Positions 32,940 through 44,635 are shown, counted from the first letter of the stretch. The stretch is 64,000 nt of DNA from Panulirus ornatus (GCF_036320965.1 NC_092240.1:7970001-8034000), one strand, 5' to 3'. A program made the numbers and translations. The notes: generated from the sequence alone by a model not told the origin.

Positions 32940-35900
32940 GCGAGTCTGTAGAGTGCGTACTGTGACGGTCGTGTTACCCAGCATGTGACGGGTGTTACTT
33001 CATGTAAAGGGTATGTTACTCAGCACGTGACGGGTGTGTTACCCAGCACGTGACGGGTGTGTTACTCAGCATGTGACGGGTGTGTTACTCAGCACGTGAC
33101 GGGTGTGTTACCCAGCACGTGACGGGTGTGTTACCCAGCACGTGACGGGTGTGTTACTCAGCATGTGACGGGTGTGTTACTCAGTATGTGACGGATGTCC
33201 CAGGCCGCGCTTGTGTTGTTCTAGGTTACGTGTGACGCCTACTGTAGTCCTCGTGTGACGGGTGTTATAAAGTGCGTGCGAAATGTTCTAAATTGCGTGT
33301 GACGGCTGCTTTGTGTTGCGTGTGACGGGTGCTCTGTGTTGCGTGTAACGAATGCTCTGCGTTGTGTGTGACGGATGTTTTATCCTTCGTGTGACGGATG
33401 TTACGCGTAGCGTGTGACGGCTCTCCTAAACCACTTGGGACGGGTATTTTAACCCGGGTGTGACGGGTGGTTTAGAGCGCGTTTGAAAGGTTCTAAGCCG
33501 TGTGTGTGACGGTTACTCTAGACCATGGTTGTGACGGGTGCTCTAGGCCGCGTGTGACGAGTTCTCTACGCTGCGTGTGACGAATATTCTAGGTTACGTG
33601 TGACGAGTGTTTTATCCGCCATGTGACGGCTGTTCTGGGTTGCGTGTGACGGCTGTTCTAGGCCGCGTGTGACGGCTGTTCTAGGCCGCATGTGACGGCT
33701 GTTCTAGGCCGTGTGTGACGGCTGTTCTAGGCCGCGTGTGACGGCTGTTCTAGGCCGCGTGTGACGGCTGTTCTAGGCCGTGTGTGACGGCTGTTCTAGG
33801 CCGTGTGTGACGGCTGTTCTGGGCCGTGTGTGACGGATGTTCTAGGCCGTGTGTGACGGATGTTCTAGGCCGTGTGTGACGGATGTTCTAGGCCGCGTGT
33901 GACGGATGTTCTAGGCCGTGTGTGACGGCTGTTCTAGGCCGTGTGTGACGGCTGTTCTAGGCCGTGTGTGACGGCTGTTCTGGGCCGTGTGTGACGGATG
34001 TTCTAGGCCGTGTGTGACGGATGTTCTAGGCCGTGTGTAACGGATGTTCTGGGCTGCGTGTGACGGATGTTTCAGGCCTTTTGTGATTATTGCGGTACTC
34101 GCGTGTGACGGTTTTCTTCTTAAGACGTGTGACGGGTGCTCTAGACTACGCGTGACGGATGCTCTAAGTCGCGTGTGACGGATGTTCTAGATCACATGTG
34201 ACGGGTGCGGTAGACGCAGTGTGACAGGTATTCTAGGTTGGGTGTGACGGGTAATATAGGTTGCGTGTGACGTACTGTAGAAACCGTGTGACGGATGTTC
34301 TAGTTCACAGGTGACGGATAATATAAACTATATGTGACAGGAGCTTTAGACAGTATGTGACGGGTATTCTAGATCGCATGTGACGGATGCAGTAGGCTGC
34401 GTGTGACGGGTGCTCTACACCGCGTGTGACGGGTGCTCTACACCGCGTGTGACGGGTGCTCTAGACTGCGTGTGACGAGTGCCTTAGATCACGTGTGACG
34501 AGTGCTGTAGACCACGTGTGACGGGTGCTCTACACCGCGTGTGACGGTTGCCCTACAGCGCGTGTGACGGGTGCTTTGCATCGCTTGTGACGGGTGCTCT
34601 ACACCGCGTGTGACGGATGCTTTACACCGCGTGTGACGGATGCTCTATACCGCGTGTGACAGGTGCTCTACACCGCGTGTGATGGGTACTCTACACCGTG
34701 TGTGACGGGTACTCTACACCGCGTGTGACGTGCTCTACACCGTGTATGACGGTTCTACACAGTGTATGACGGGTGCTCTACACCGCGTGACAGCTCTACA
34801 CCGCGTGTGACGGGTGCTCTACACCGTGTGTGACGGGTGCTCTAGACCGCGTGACAGCTCTACACCGCGTGTGACGGGTGCTCTATACCGTGTGTGACGC
34901 GTATTCTAGACCGTGTTACGGTTGCTCTACACCGCGTGTGACGGATGGTCTACACCTGTGTGACGGGTGCTCTACACCGCGTGTGACGGGTGCTCTACAC
35001 CGCGTGTGACGGGTGCTCTACACCGCGTGTGACGGGTGCTCTACACCGCGTGTGACGGGCGCTCTTGACAGCGTGTGACCGGTGCTCTAGACCGCTTGTG
35101 ACGATTGCTCTACACCCTGTGTGACGAGTGCTTTACACCGCATGTGACGGGTGCTCTACACTGCGTGTGAGTGGTGCTCTGCACTGTGTGTGACGGGTGC
35201 TCTACACCGCGTGTGACGGGTGCTTTACACTGCGCGTGACGGGTGTTTTACACCGCGTGTGACGGGTGCTCTCCACCATGTGTGACGAGTGCTCACACCG
35301 CGTGTGACGGATGGTCTGCACCACGTGTGACGGGTGCTCTACACCGCGTGTGACGGGTGCACTTCACCACGTGTGATGTGTGCTCTACACCGTGTGATGG
35401 GTGCTCTACACCGCGTGTGACGGGTGCTCTACACCGCGTGTGACGGGTGCTCTGGACTGCGTGTGACGGGTGCTCTAGACTGCGTGTGACGGATGCTCTA
35501 GACTGCGTGTGACGGATGGTCTACACCGTGTGTGACGGGTGCTCCAGACTGCGTGTGACGGATGCTCTACATCACGTGTGACGGGTGCTCCAGACTGCGT
35601 GTGACGGATGCTTTACACCGCGTGTGACGGGTGCTCTGGACTGCATGTGACGGATGCTCCAGACCGCGTGTGACGGATGCTTTAGACTGCGTGTGACGGA
35701 TGCTCTACCCCGCGTGTGACGGGTGCTCTGGACTGCATGTGACGGATGCTCCAGACCGCGTGTGACGGATGCTTTAGACTGCGTGTGACGGATGCTCTAC
35801 ACCTCGTGTGACGGGTGTTCTGGACTGCGTGTGACGGGTGCTCTAGACCGTGTGACGGATGCTCTACACCGCATGTGACGTGTGCCCTAGTCCACGTGTG

Positions 35901-36345
35901 ACGGGTTACTAGACTGCGTGTGACGGGTATTCTAGATCGCATGTGGCTAGCCATATGGGTCGGGTGTGACGGGTGTTCTAGGTCGCGTGTGACTTGTGCG
36001 CTAGGCCGCTTGTGACGGGTGCTGTGGATTGCGTGTGATGGATACTCTAGGCTACGTGTGACGGGTGCTCTAGGCTACATGGGATGGGTGGTTTAAGCCG
36101 CGTGTGACGGGTGTTCTCGTTGGGATGTGATGGGTCAACTACAACACATGTGACGCGTGCTCTAGTCGGGATGTGACGGGTAAATTACAACACATGTGAC
36201 GGTTGTTCTAGTTGAAGTGTGACGGGTGCACTACAACATGTGTGATGGGTGTTCTGGTCGGAGTGTGACACTACGACGTGTGTGACGGATTTTCTAGTCG
36301 AAGTGTGACGGGTACGTTACCACGAGCGTGACAGTTGTGTTGTGG
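32940..36345. repeat. 23-bp TGTGACGG minisatellite, 3.4 kb
   Basis: About 140 units. The half TGTGACGG(G/A)TG is conserved, while the other half defines blocks: TTACTCAG/TTACCCAG (33.0-33.2 kb), TTCTAGGCCG (33.6-34.08 kb), CTCTACACCG (34.4-35.5 kb), CTCTGGACTG/CTTTAGACTG (35.4-35.9 kb) and CTACAACA/TCTAGTCG (36.1-36.34 kb). Divergence is high at 33.2-33.6 and 34.1-34.4 kb. Contains many CACGTG-like and TGACG words. No gene. Confidence 0.96.
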
Positions 36346-36359
36346 GTAGTCTAAGGCGT

Positions 36360-36505
36360 GCATTATTATAATCATTATCATCATCTCATTTATTATTGTT
36401 ATTATTATTATTATCATTATTATTATCATTATTATTATCATTATTATTATTATTATCATTATTATTATTATTGTTGTTGTTGTTTGAATAGGAAATACAT
36501 ACAAT

Positions 36506-36540
<35 letters not shown>
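36360..36540. repeat. (ATT/ATC)n then (TG)n
   Basis: ATTATTATC trinucleotides at 36360-36483, with TG at about 36506-36540. Confidence 0.94.
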
Positions 36541-36541
<1 letters not shown>

Positions 36542-36725
36542 ATAAGGCTGTTGATGTAGCGGGTCTTGTACCAGCTGGGACGGGTTCGATGCTGTTGTGG
36601 TGCCGAACTGCAACCCTGGGGACGGGGGATCTCTGCTGACGGTGGCGGGGTAGTGCAGTAGCTTCTACCCCGAGAGGGAAGGGAGGACCAGGATGTTGGT
36701 CGCCTGTTGACCTCTCCACCTTTTC

Positions 36726-36728
<3 letters not shown>
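36541..36728. other. Unique spacer
   Basis: No supported feature. Confidence 0.5.
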
Positions 36729-36761
<33 letters not shown>

Positions 36762-36826
36762 GGGCGACCTGGTTAATGACCTTGGGTGTGTGTCATGGTC
36801 GACCTGTTGTGTGTATGGTAGCAGGC

Positions 36827-36868
<42 letters not shown>
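36729..36868. repeat. Two (TG)n tracts
   Basis: TG at about 36729-36760 and about 36828-36868. Confidence 0.95.
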
Positions 36869-36871
<3 letters not shown>

Positions 36872-37170
36872 GGTGCCTAGGGTGTGTGTACTGGTGTACA
36901 GGACCTCTGATGTATGTACTGGTGCGCCCTGGGTGTGTGTACTGGTACCCGGTTGTGTATGGGTGCCCGGGGTGTGTGTACTGGTACCAGAGGGTGTGTA
37001 CTGGTGACTGGGTGTGTGTATTGGTGTTTAGGGTTTTGTGTACTGGTGCCTGGGGTGTGTGTACCAGTGTACGGTTGTGGGTACTGGTGTACGGTGGTGT
37101 GTACTGGGCAACTTGTGAGTGTGTACTGGTGCCTGAGGATGTGTGTACTGGTGTACTAGTTTCCTGTGTA
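36869..37170. repeat. Degenerate GTGTGTACTGGTGCC repeat
   Basis: GTGTACTGGT recurs every 18-30 bp, about 14 times, with variable spacers. Val/Tyr/Cys-rich frames are repeat artefacts. Confidence 0.85.
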
Positions 37171-37289
37171 CTGGCATCCACTTCAGAGAAAGAAAACCAA
37201 ACCAAAGATCAGGTTTTTAATATTTTCATAAATAAGTCGAACAAGAAATATCCACCAAGATATCAAAGAAAGTAATGTTTTATAGTACT

Positions 37290-37359
37290 CCAACCACTAC
37301 TGCTACTACTACTACCACTACTACTACCACCTACTACCACTACCACTACCACCACTACT

Positions 37360-37418
<59 letters not shown>

Positions 37419-37422
37419 TACT
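37290..37422. repeat. (ACT/ACC)n microsatellite
   Basis: CTACTACTACCAC trinucleotides. Confidence 0.95.
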
Positions 37423-37533
37423 GTCATTGCCAGATAGCACACCACTACCATAAGTACCACTATATCAAAATCACTCCACAAACAAAATAAGTAAAATCTT
37501 TTTTGTATTTTGAAATCAAGATTTTTGTTCAGG

Positions 37534-37650
37534 GGGTATCTGCTATACACCAGTGGGTAACTGTTATGTACCAGTGGGTATCTGGAGTACATTAAGTGGG
37601 TATCTGCTATACACCAGTGGGTAACTAATATGAACCAGTAGATATCTGTT
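37534..37650. repeat. 21-30 bp array (CACCAGTGGGTAACTG)
   Basis: Five diverged copies of ACCAGTGGGTATCTGCTATA. Confidence 0.85.
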
Positions 37651-37697
37651 TCTTTTGTTCTGGGTGAGGAAAATAAGTGACTATGATAATACAAATT

Positions 37698-37701
<4 letters not shown>

Positions 37702-37764
<63 letters not shown>
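37702..37764. repeat. (TA)n microsatellite
   Basis: About 31 TA units, no recognisable element beside it. Confidence 0.95.
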
Positions 37765-37767
<3 letters not shown>

Positions 37768-37894
37768 TATATAACTTCTCTAACACTTAACTGTGGACGG
37801 GACCAGCAATAGTGGGAGTTTACAGCACCACACAGCCGTATCAAATTCACCACCACAGCTGTGGTGTGGTGGTGCTGTGTGTGTGCCCCCGCCC

Positions 37895-38225
37895 CGCCTC
37901 ACACCACATCACCACCACCACACCACCACACCACACAGCACCACACCACCACACCACCCACAACCACCACCACACCACACACAACCACAACCACACCACA
38001 CAGCACCACACACCACATACCACCACCACACACCACACCACCCCACCACCACACCACCCACAACCACCACACCACCACACACCACCCACACTACCACTCC
38101 TCCACACCACCCACAACCACCACCACACCACGCACAACTACCACCACACCACACAGCACCACCATACCACCACCCACAGCCACCACCACACCACACAGCA
38201 CCACACACCACAACACACCACCACA
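37895..38225. repeat. (CCACA)n-type A/C-rich repeat
   Basis: CCACACCACCACAC words throughout, no G for long stretches, no strict period. All plus frames are open as His/Thr/Pro-rich strings and minus frames as Val/Trp/Gly/Cys strings. Not genes. Confidence 0.93.
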
Positions 38226-38420
38226 CAACCCTTTTCATCAGTGGCTCGTGTTAAAACCGTGGAGGGAATGCACATTAGACCCGACAATGGCCAGGCGACT
38301 GGGAAATATATTACTGACGTGTATTGCTGCCGCAGGCGGGGACAGGGTTGTGGCGCGGCGCTGCTGACGGGGGAATAATACTGGTTGTGTGGTTGTGTGG
38401 TTGTGTGGTAGTGCATGCGG
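38226..38420. other. Unique segment
   Basis: Includes three TGTGTGGTTG repeats at about 38385-38410. No gene recognised. Confidence 0.5.
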
Positions 38421-38645
38421 CACACGGAGGGAGGGAGGGAGGGGGGGGTCTTGTCGAGGAATGTGAGGTGGACGGATATGCCGTCGCCAGTCGGGGGGGA
38501 GGGAGGGAGGGAGGGAGGAGGGCCCCAAGGGAGAAGGGGGCCCCGCCCGAGGGAGGCCTACAACTGTTGGAAAGGGCCCCCAGGGTGGGCCCTCAGGGAA
38601 GGAGGGAGGCCTACAGTGAGGGAGGGAGGGAAGGAGAGTAAGGAA
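38421..38645. repeat. GGGA-rich tract with about 60-bp duplication
   Basis: (GGGA)n blocks and two copies of GGCCY(A)CA-type sequence near 38560 and 38610. Confidence 0.7.
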
Positions 38646-38770
38646 AAAAGGGGGTATAGATCTTCTCCCGGGATGTTGGAGGAGTGTTGGTGATGGTGGA
38701 GGCCAGTCCCTCACCCTCCACCACATTCCGAACCATCTATCTGTTCCATCCCACTTCATATGGAAGAGTG

Positions 38771-38772
<2 letters not shown>

Positions 38773-38844
<72 letters not shown>

Positions 38845-38858
38845 TTTTTTTTTTTTTT
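38773..38858. repeat. (TA)n plus T-run, LINE tail
   Basis: TA repeat (38773-38842) and a T-run. On the minus strand this follows the LINE 3' end. Confidence 0.95.
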
Positions 38859-39465
38859 GTTTTGTCGCTGTCTCCCGCGTTTGCGAGGTAGCGCAAGGAA
38901 ACAGACGAAGAAAATGGCCCAACCCACCGCCATACACATGTATATACATACGTCCACACACGCAAATATACATACCTACACAGCTTTCCATGGTTTACCC
39001 CAGACGCTTCACATGCCCTGATTCAATCCACTGACAGCACGTCAACCCCGGTATACCACATCGATCCAATTTACTCTATTCCTTGCCCTCCTTTCACCCT
39101 CCTGCATGTTCAGGCCCCGATCACACAAAATCTTTTTCACTCCATCTTTCCACCTCCAATTTGGTCTCCCACTTCTCCTCGTTCCCTCCACCTCCGACAC
39201 ATATATCCTCTTGGTCAATCTTTCCTCACTCATTCTCTCCATGTGCCCAAACCATTTCAAAACACCCTCTTCTGCTCTCTCAACCACGCTGTTTTTATTT
39301 CCACACATCTCTCTTACCCTTACGTTACTTACTCGATCAAACCACCTCACACCACACATTGTCCTCAAACATCTCATTTCCAGCACATCCATCCTCCTGC
39401 GCACAACTCTATCCATAGCCCACGCCTCGCAACCATACAACATTGTTGGAACCACTATTCCTTCA

Positions 39466-39469
<4 letters not shown>
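38859..39469 (-). mobile_element. LINE 3' fragment, cut by (TA)n inside the ORF
   Basis: 3' UTR 38859-39041 is nearly identical to that of the 8.3 kb copy. The coding part is 39042-39469. It begins exactly at ATGTTTGAAGG next to (TA)n, at the same ORF position where the 4.7 kb fragment starts. Confidence 0.88.
39042..39469 (-). pseudogene. LINE ORF2 C-terminal fragment
   Basis: Intact frame from MFEGIVVPTMLYGCEAWAMD through RRRMDVLEMRCLRTM, GVLKWFGHMERMSEERLTKR and RGLNMQEGERRARNRVNW to the normal stop after DVVYRG. One extra codon (GTRRSGRP) compared with the 8.5 kb copy. No RT domain. Confidence 0.88.

Positions 39470-39541
<72 letters not shown>
39470..39541. repeat. (TA)n at LINE break
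   Basis: TA repeat immediately beside LINE codons. The other side is unrelated unique sequence. Confidence 0.96.
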
Positions 39542-39544
<3 letters not shown>

Positions 39545-39577
39545 TCCATTTTATATGGCCGTCTGGGTGATTGCTTA

Positions 39578-39580
<3 letters not shown>

Positions 39581-39645
<65 letters not shown>
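39581..39645. repeat. (GA)n microsatellite
   Basis: About 32 GA units. Confidence 0.96.
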
Positions 39646-39648
<3 letters not shown>

Positions 39649-39890
39649 ATTAGCGGAGCCTTAGGCAATATTTCACAATTCATGGTTGATGATTGAATGA
39701 TAGAAATTCTTTATTCTCTCTTTTTTTTCCCCCCAGTAGTTGACCAGAGAAATGGAATGGATTGCTTTCGAAATTAATCCAGGGACCTCCCCTCCCGCCT
39801 CCCTCCCTCCCTCCCTCTCTCCATCGCCCCATACCACCAACCCCGTACCCCCACCCCCTACCCCCCTTACCCTCCAAAGCCGCCCTCCAC

Positions 39891-39892
<2 letters not shown>

Positions 39893-39942
<50 letters not shown>
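39893..39942. repeat. (CA)n microsatellite
   Basis: About 24 CA units after a C-rich stretch (39785-39890). Confidence 0.96.
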
Positions 39943-39945
<3 letters not shown>

Positions 39946-40053
39946 CTGGGGGGGTAGACGGGCAGCGACAAGCCTTCTACAACATTTATATAACTAATAG
40001 AGCTCTATATGTACGCATGTATGTATGTATGTGTGTATCTATGTATACTTCAA

Positions 40054-40158
<105 letters not shown>

Positions 40159-40323
40159 TATATATATCGAATTGGAATTCCCGTCAGCACATAAAATTGC
40201 ACACTCGCTTAAAATTTCCCCTAACGTCACGGACATGAGATCACAAAATCAATTGAACATGTTCGGCTTCCCTGTAGAGTTTTTAGCTGGGACCCCTCAA
40301 CACACCGCCCCACCTGTCTGGAC

Positions 40324-40325
<2 letters not shown>

Positions 40326-40390
<65 letters not shown>
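40326..40390. repeat. (TA)n upstream of SINE-A composite
   Basis: TA repeat ending exactly at the ATGGAAAG position of the LINE UTR. Confidence 0.96.
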
Positions 40391-40392
<2 letters not shown>

Positions 40393-40506
40393 AAAGTTTT
40401 GTGGGGCTTGGATGTGGAAAGGGAGCTGTGGTTTCGGTGCATTACACACAGCAGTTAGAGAATGAGTGTGAACGAATGTGGCCTTTGTTGTCTTTTCCTA
40501 TTGCTA

Positions 40507-40551
<45 letters not shown>

Positions 40552-40806
40552 ATTTCATGTGTGGCGGGGTGGCGACGGAAATGGATGTAGGCAGCAAGTA
40601 TGAATATATACATGTGTATATACGTATATGTCTGTATGTATATGTATGCAGACGTTGATTGTATAAGTACGTATATGGGCGTGTGTGTGCGTTTATGTAT
40701 ATATATGTGTATATAGGTGGGTTGGGCTCTTCTTTCGTCTGTTTCCTTGCACTACCTCGCTAACGCGGGAGACGGCGATTAAGTATGAAATAAATAAGAT
40801 ATATAA
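40391..40806 (+). mobile_element. SINE-A-like composite with LINE UTR head
   Basis: GGAAAGTTTTGTGGGGCTTG and GGTTTCGGTGCATTACACA (LINE UTR), then CTACCTCG interrupted by (TG)n (40509-40548), then the module TTTCATGTGTGGCGGGGTGG, TATGTATATGTATGCAGACG, and the common tail (TTTCGTCTGTTTCCTTGC, CTAACGCGGGAGACGGCGA). The tail stem is weakened here by base changes (CACTA/CGGCG). Confidence 0.78.
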
Positions 40807-40863
<57 letters not shown>

Positions 40864-40887
40864 TAGATAGATAGATAGATAGATAGA
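40807..40887. repeat. (TA)n then (GATA)n
   Basis: TA to about 40860, then about seven GATA units. Confidence 0.96.
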
Positions 40888-41080
40888 TGCAATTGCCTCC
40901 TCTACCTCTCATCTGAATCAAAAGGGGGTTTTATATAGCATATATGAATTCAATTTGTAGCAGGCGATGCTATGATGTGAGAGAGAGGAAAGGGGGGAGG
41001 GGAGGAGGGGGGGAGTAGTCTGTATTGATCATGCAATTTGTAAAATTGTTTTCAAGAGGATGGCGGGGTAAAAAGGTGGG

Positions 41081-41082
<2 letters not shown>

Positions 41083-41142
<60 letters not shown>
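41083..41142. repeat. (TG)n microsatellite
   Basis: About 29 TG units. 40888-41082 is unique with a G-rich patch. Confidence 0.96.
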
Positions 41143-41264
41143 CGAGGGGAATATTTTATATGTGAGTTTGATTTAGGGAGGCGAGCTGGTTGTGGTGGTG
41201 GTGGGGAGGTGGTGGGGGAGAGGAGAGAAGAGGGGGAGGGGGATTAGGTTGGGTTGGGTTATGT

Positions 41265-41270
<6 letters not shown>

Positions 41271-41323
<53 letters not shown>
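41271..41323. repeat. (GA)n microsatellite
   Basis: About 26 GA units. Confidence 0.96.
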
Positions 41324-41327
<4 letters not shown>

Positions 41328-41429
41328 TTAATCATATTTTTTCATTTAGAGGAACGCTGGTGGAGAGGTGTGTATTAATAGTAAGATAGATTGATTATGA
41401 TTAATGCTTTGACCTGATATGGTTAATCT

Positions 41430-41810
41430 TATCTTCATTTACCGATTAATATTCTTTACTGATCAACTTGATTAATAATCTCACCACAATCCGTATTTAC
41501 GGTATACTGGTTTATCGATCAATCAAGTATATTTACCGATCAACTTGATTAATAATCTCACCTCATTCCGTATTTACGGTATACTGGTTTATCGATCAAT
41601 CAAGTATATTTACCGATCAACTTGATTAATAATCTCACCTCATTTCGTATTTACGGTATACTGGTTTATCGATCAATCAAGTATATTTACCGATCAACTT
41701 GATCAATAATCTCACCGATCAATAAGTATATCTACCGATCAACTTAATAATCTTACCGATCAATCAAGTATATTTACCGATCAACTCGATCAATACTCTG
41801 ACCTCAGTCC
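41430..41810. repeat. 77-bp minisatellite
   Basis: TTTATCGATCAATCAAGTAT then TTACCGATCAACTTGATTAA recur with a 77-bp period at 41511, 41588 and 41665, plus shortened copies on both sides. ATCGAT and the CCGTATTTACGG inverted repeat lie inside the unit. Confidence 0.9.
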
Positions 41811-42335
41811 GTATATATATATACAACATACCAAACCTCCTCCCGCTCTGTACAGGGAAGAAAAGCTGTGTATGTGTAGATATAGATACATATAGAGACA
41901 TAGATATCTACTTCTATATTTCCCGTGCATCAGGAGTATCTGTTGACGTCATCTTCGTCGTCAGTGGGTAAGAACCCCACTGGAAATGGTAGACTGGGTT
42001 TCCGGGGGTCGTGATCAAGGAGCAGGGCTGACTCGCGTACCGTCCAGTTGACAGAGAAGACGCGCTTGACGGTAGCGATTTACGCGACAGACGGCCGCCC
42101 GTCTGTCGCCGACTTATACAGTGGGATATTGTTGTTCTTCTGTCTATACCGTCTGGGCCGAGCGGTTAGACAGGAATGTCCTTATCGATCACCACCTCTC
42201 TAAATGGAGGGGTTCTGTCCATTCCATCATCGCAGTGGCTATGTCCCTCCCTCCCACTGGTTAATCTTCCCCTCCCACTAGTTAATCTTCCCTTCCCGCT
42301 GCTGAATCTTTCCCTCCTACTGCATAGGAGTGAGG

Positions 42336-42337
<2 letters not shown>
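41811..42337. other. Low-repeat segment with CRE, hairpin and tRNA-like motif
   Basis: Contains TGACGTCA (about 41944, CRE consensus), a perfect hairpin (42084-42109), and GTCTGGGCCGAGCGGTTAGA (about 42148-42167), which resembles the D-arm/A-box region of tRNA-Leu/Ser. A weak T-arm-like GGGGTTCTGTCC follows at about 42208. No coding gene recognised. Confidence 0.45.
42084..42109. promoter_or_regulatory. Perfect 11-bp inverted repeat
   Basis: GCGACAGACGG (42084-42094) and CCGTCTGTCGC (42099-42109) with a 4-nt loop. CAGAC/GTCTG halves resemble Smad boxes. Function unknown. Confidence 0.5.

Positions 42338-42400
<63 letters not shown>
42338..42400. repeat. (TA)n microsatellite
   Basis: About 31 TA units. 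Confidence 0.96.
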
Positions 42401-42405
<5 letters not shown>

Positions 42406-42859
42406 GGTAAACCCATGCCTTCCGCCCTAGATTATACTCATACCGGCCACATCAACCCATTTAGATCCCCCTTCGCACTAAGACTCGATCCCCTACATCT
42501 GAACTGGCGAGGCTCTCACTCACCTCCTCCCCCAGAGAGCGCTCCTTTCTCTTCTCCTACTCCTCCTCGCACCACAAAATGAACACACACCCACCGCTCG
42601 AAACGGACTCACACTTGTAATCCATATTAATCTCGTACCCACTTCCATACAGACTTTAACACAATCCTAAACCCTCTTCCTTAATCACAAGTGCTTCTTC
42701 CTCCTCCTCTTCCTCCGTCAGGGTAACACCAGACTTTACCACAACAAACATTCCCAAAGCAATCTACCCTCCTCCCCTTAAGCTTACAGTAGTGTCACTC
42801 AGAGCCAGAACATCCAGGTTACTCTCATCATAAACAACACATGTCTCTCCCTTCTTCCT
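42401..42859. other. Unique segment, C/T-rich patches
   Basis: No gene recognised. Confidence 0.5.
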
Positions 42860-43865
42860 CATCCTGCTGGGTGAGGGTACTGTGTGGGGCGAAAAGTTTG
42901 GATGTTTGATCGTTTCCTTTTTGGGGGGGTGGGAGGAAGGCGAGTGTGAAAGCTTGTAGTGGTTTTAGGAAGAGAGGAAGTGATTCGTGTGTGCAAGCAG
43001 TAATCAAAGCTAGAAAGCAATGGAATAGAGACTTGTCTGAAGAGATAGCGAGAAAGATTTGAGTGAAGAGTGACGTGGGATGAGAGTAGATGAAACAAAG
43101 TGGGAGGGAAATAGAAGATATTTACGGAAGCAGTTCTAGCATGATGTGTTGAAATGTGTGGCATACTTGAAGGTGGGAAACAGACGTATGAGGAAGGATT
43201 GTACGTGGTGGGATGAGGAAGCTGAATCGCTAGCGAGAGAGAAAAGAGAGGTGTATGGGTGGTTGGTACCTTCTGCAAGGAAGGAGCGCGAGTGACTGGG
43301 AGGAGGTCAAGAGACGGGAACTAGAACTGAAAAAAGAAGGCAGAGGAGAGAGTGGGTGAGTGAGTATCGCCGAACTTTAGAAGATGATTAGTGTGAGGAG
43401 AACAAGAGAGCAAATGTAGGGGGGGGGACAGAAAGTGAAGCAGATAAAGAAGACTTGGAAAAAAGAAAAGAAATGGAAGTAGTATTTTCAAAGAATGTTT
43501 AATGTGTTGGAAGATAAAGTGGCGGATGTGGTGTGCTTAATGAATTCTTATGTTAAGGGAGCAAGGGGAAGGAGTAGACCCAGAAAATGTAAGGATGGAG
43601 ACGCGAAGTACGCTTTGAGGTATCGGGGCCTTAACATTCAGGAGGGTGAGAGGCATGCACGTGATAGAATGACTTGGATCTATGTGGTATATATGGGACA
43701 ACGTGCGTGAGCTGAACCAGAGCATAGATGAATCATGGAATGGTCTGAGGAGCTTGGCTGTGGAAGGTAAGCTTTGGTTCCAGGTCTTAGTATGTATTTG
43801 ATAGCTAGCGAGTGACCGTATGAAGATGTTCATTGCTCCCAACGTTACCTCACTGTGTGTGTGTG
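42860..43865 (+). mobile_element. Ancient, strongly diverged copy of the main LINE family
   Basis: From about 43130 the plus strand encodes RMRKDCTWWDEEAESLAREK, a LINE endonuclease-RT linker style. It is followed by NVLEDKVADV (compare NVFDDRVADI in the 8.3-10.4 kb copy) and then, with RT deleted, by RGLNIQEGERHARDRM and YVVYMG. The 3' UTR also aligns (ATCATGGAATGGTCTGAGG; GATAGCTAGCGAGTG; ACGTTACCTCACTG). Multiple stops. The left boundary is uncertain. Confidence 0.7.
43495..43710 (+). pseudogene. Internally deleted LINE ORF remnant
   Basis: An open 71-codon frame joins pre-RT linker residues (FNVLEDKVADV) to the extreme C-terminus (CKDGDAKYALRYRGLNIQEG, then DRMTWIYVVYMG). About 480 residues including the whole RT are missing in between. 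Confidence 0.65.
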
Positions 43866-43900
43866 TGTCTGTGTCTGTGTGTGAGTGTGGGTGGGTATGG
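43855..43900. repeat. (TG)n-rich end of LINE relic
   Basis: TG with CTGTG/GAGTG interruptions, replacing the tail stem-loop. Confidence 0.9.
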
Positions 43901-44167
43901 GTGTGCGTGCACTTCCGGACTCTGCCCGCAGGTGAGAAGTCACCTCTCGTTCGACACAGACGCGGAAGATCTACCATCAAATAACTGCAGGTCCTGATAC
44001 GTTATATATACAACGAATACAATGAACGAGACTTCGAATGCGATTGTTTATCCCTCCCTCACCCCCCCCCCCCCCAGTGAGCCATCTGCCACAGGGAGAT
44101 CCCCGGAGGCGCTAGGTGTCTGCCGGCCTAACACCGATAAGAAAAGAAACAAAAAAAAAACAAAAAA

Positions 44168-44169
<2 letters not shown>

Positions 44170-44235
<66 letters not shown>
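44170..44235. repeat. (CT)n microsatellite
   Basis: About 32 CT units. The left flank has C- and A-runs. Confidence 0.96.
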
Positions 44236-44236
<1 letters not shown>

Positions 44237-44408
44237 GAGATAACCCCCGCCCAATTAGGCTCGACGTCTGTCGTTAGCCGACTTCTCGACCCTGCCCGGT
44301 CGAAACGAGGCTCTTAGATCGTTCAGAGACGAGCCAATCGGTGAACGATTCGAGTCCAGCGAGGGCGCTCATCTCAATGATTAGAGTCAGCCTGTTTGAT
44401 GAGGGCGT

Positions 44409-44453
<45 letters not shown>

Positions 44454-44635
44454 CCATCACGGGAAGCGTTTGATTAAGTCTCGCATATAAAGATCATTAT
44501 CATCCAAAGCTCGTTGGTCACATGATTGGGGTTGTTACGCCGGTCGTTAGCAAGCTGGTTGACTGGTCATAATCAGGGGTTGTGAGTAATGGGGTCAGAC
44601 CAAGGAATGGTTCGACGGAACAAAGGGGGGGTCAA
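44236..44635. other. Unique segment with (TG)n
   Basis: TG repeat at about 44413-44451. A B-box-like GATTCGAGTCC near 44346 lacks a clear partner. No gene. Confidence 0.5.

Noticed and set aside
37793..38378. His/Thr/Pro-rich plus-strand frames
   Set aside because: Translation of CCACA repeats in all frames.
42148..42220. tRNA-Leu/Ser gene
   Set aside because: Only the D-arm-like part is convincing. The T-arm match is poor (GGTTCTGTCC) and the acceptor stem does not pair.
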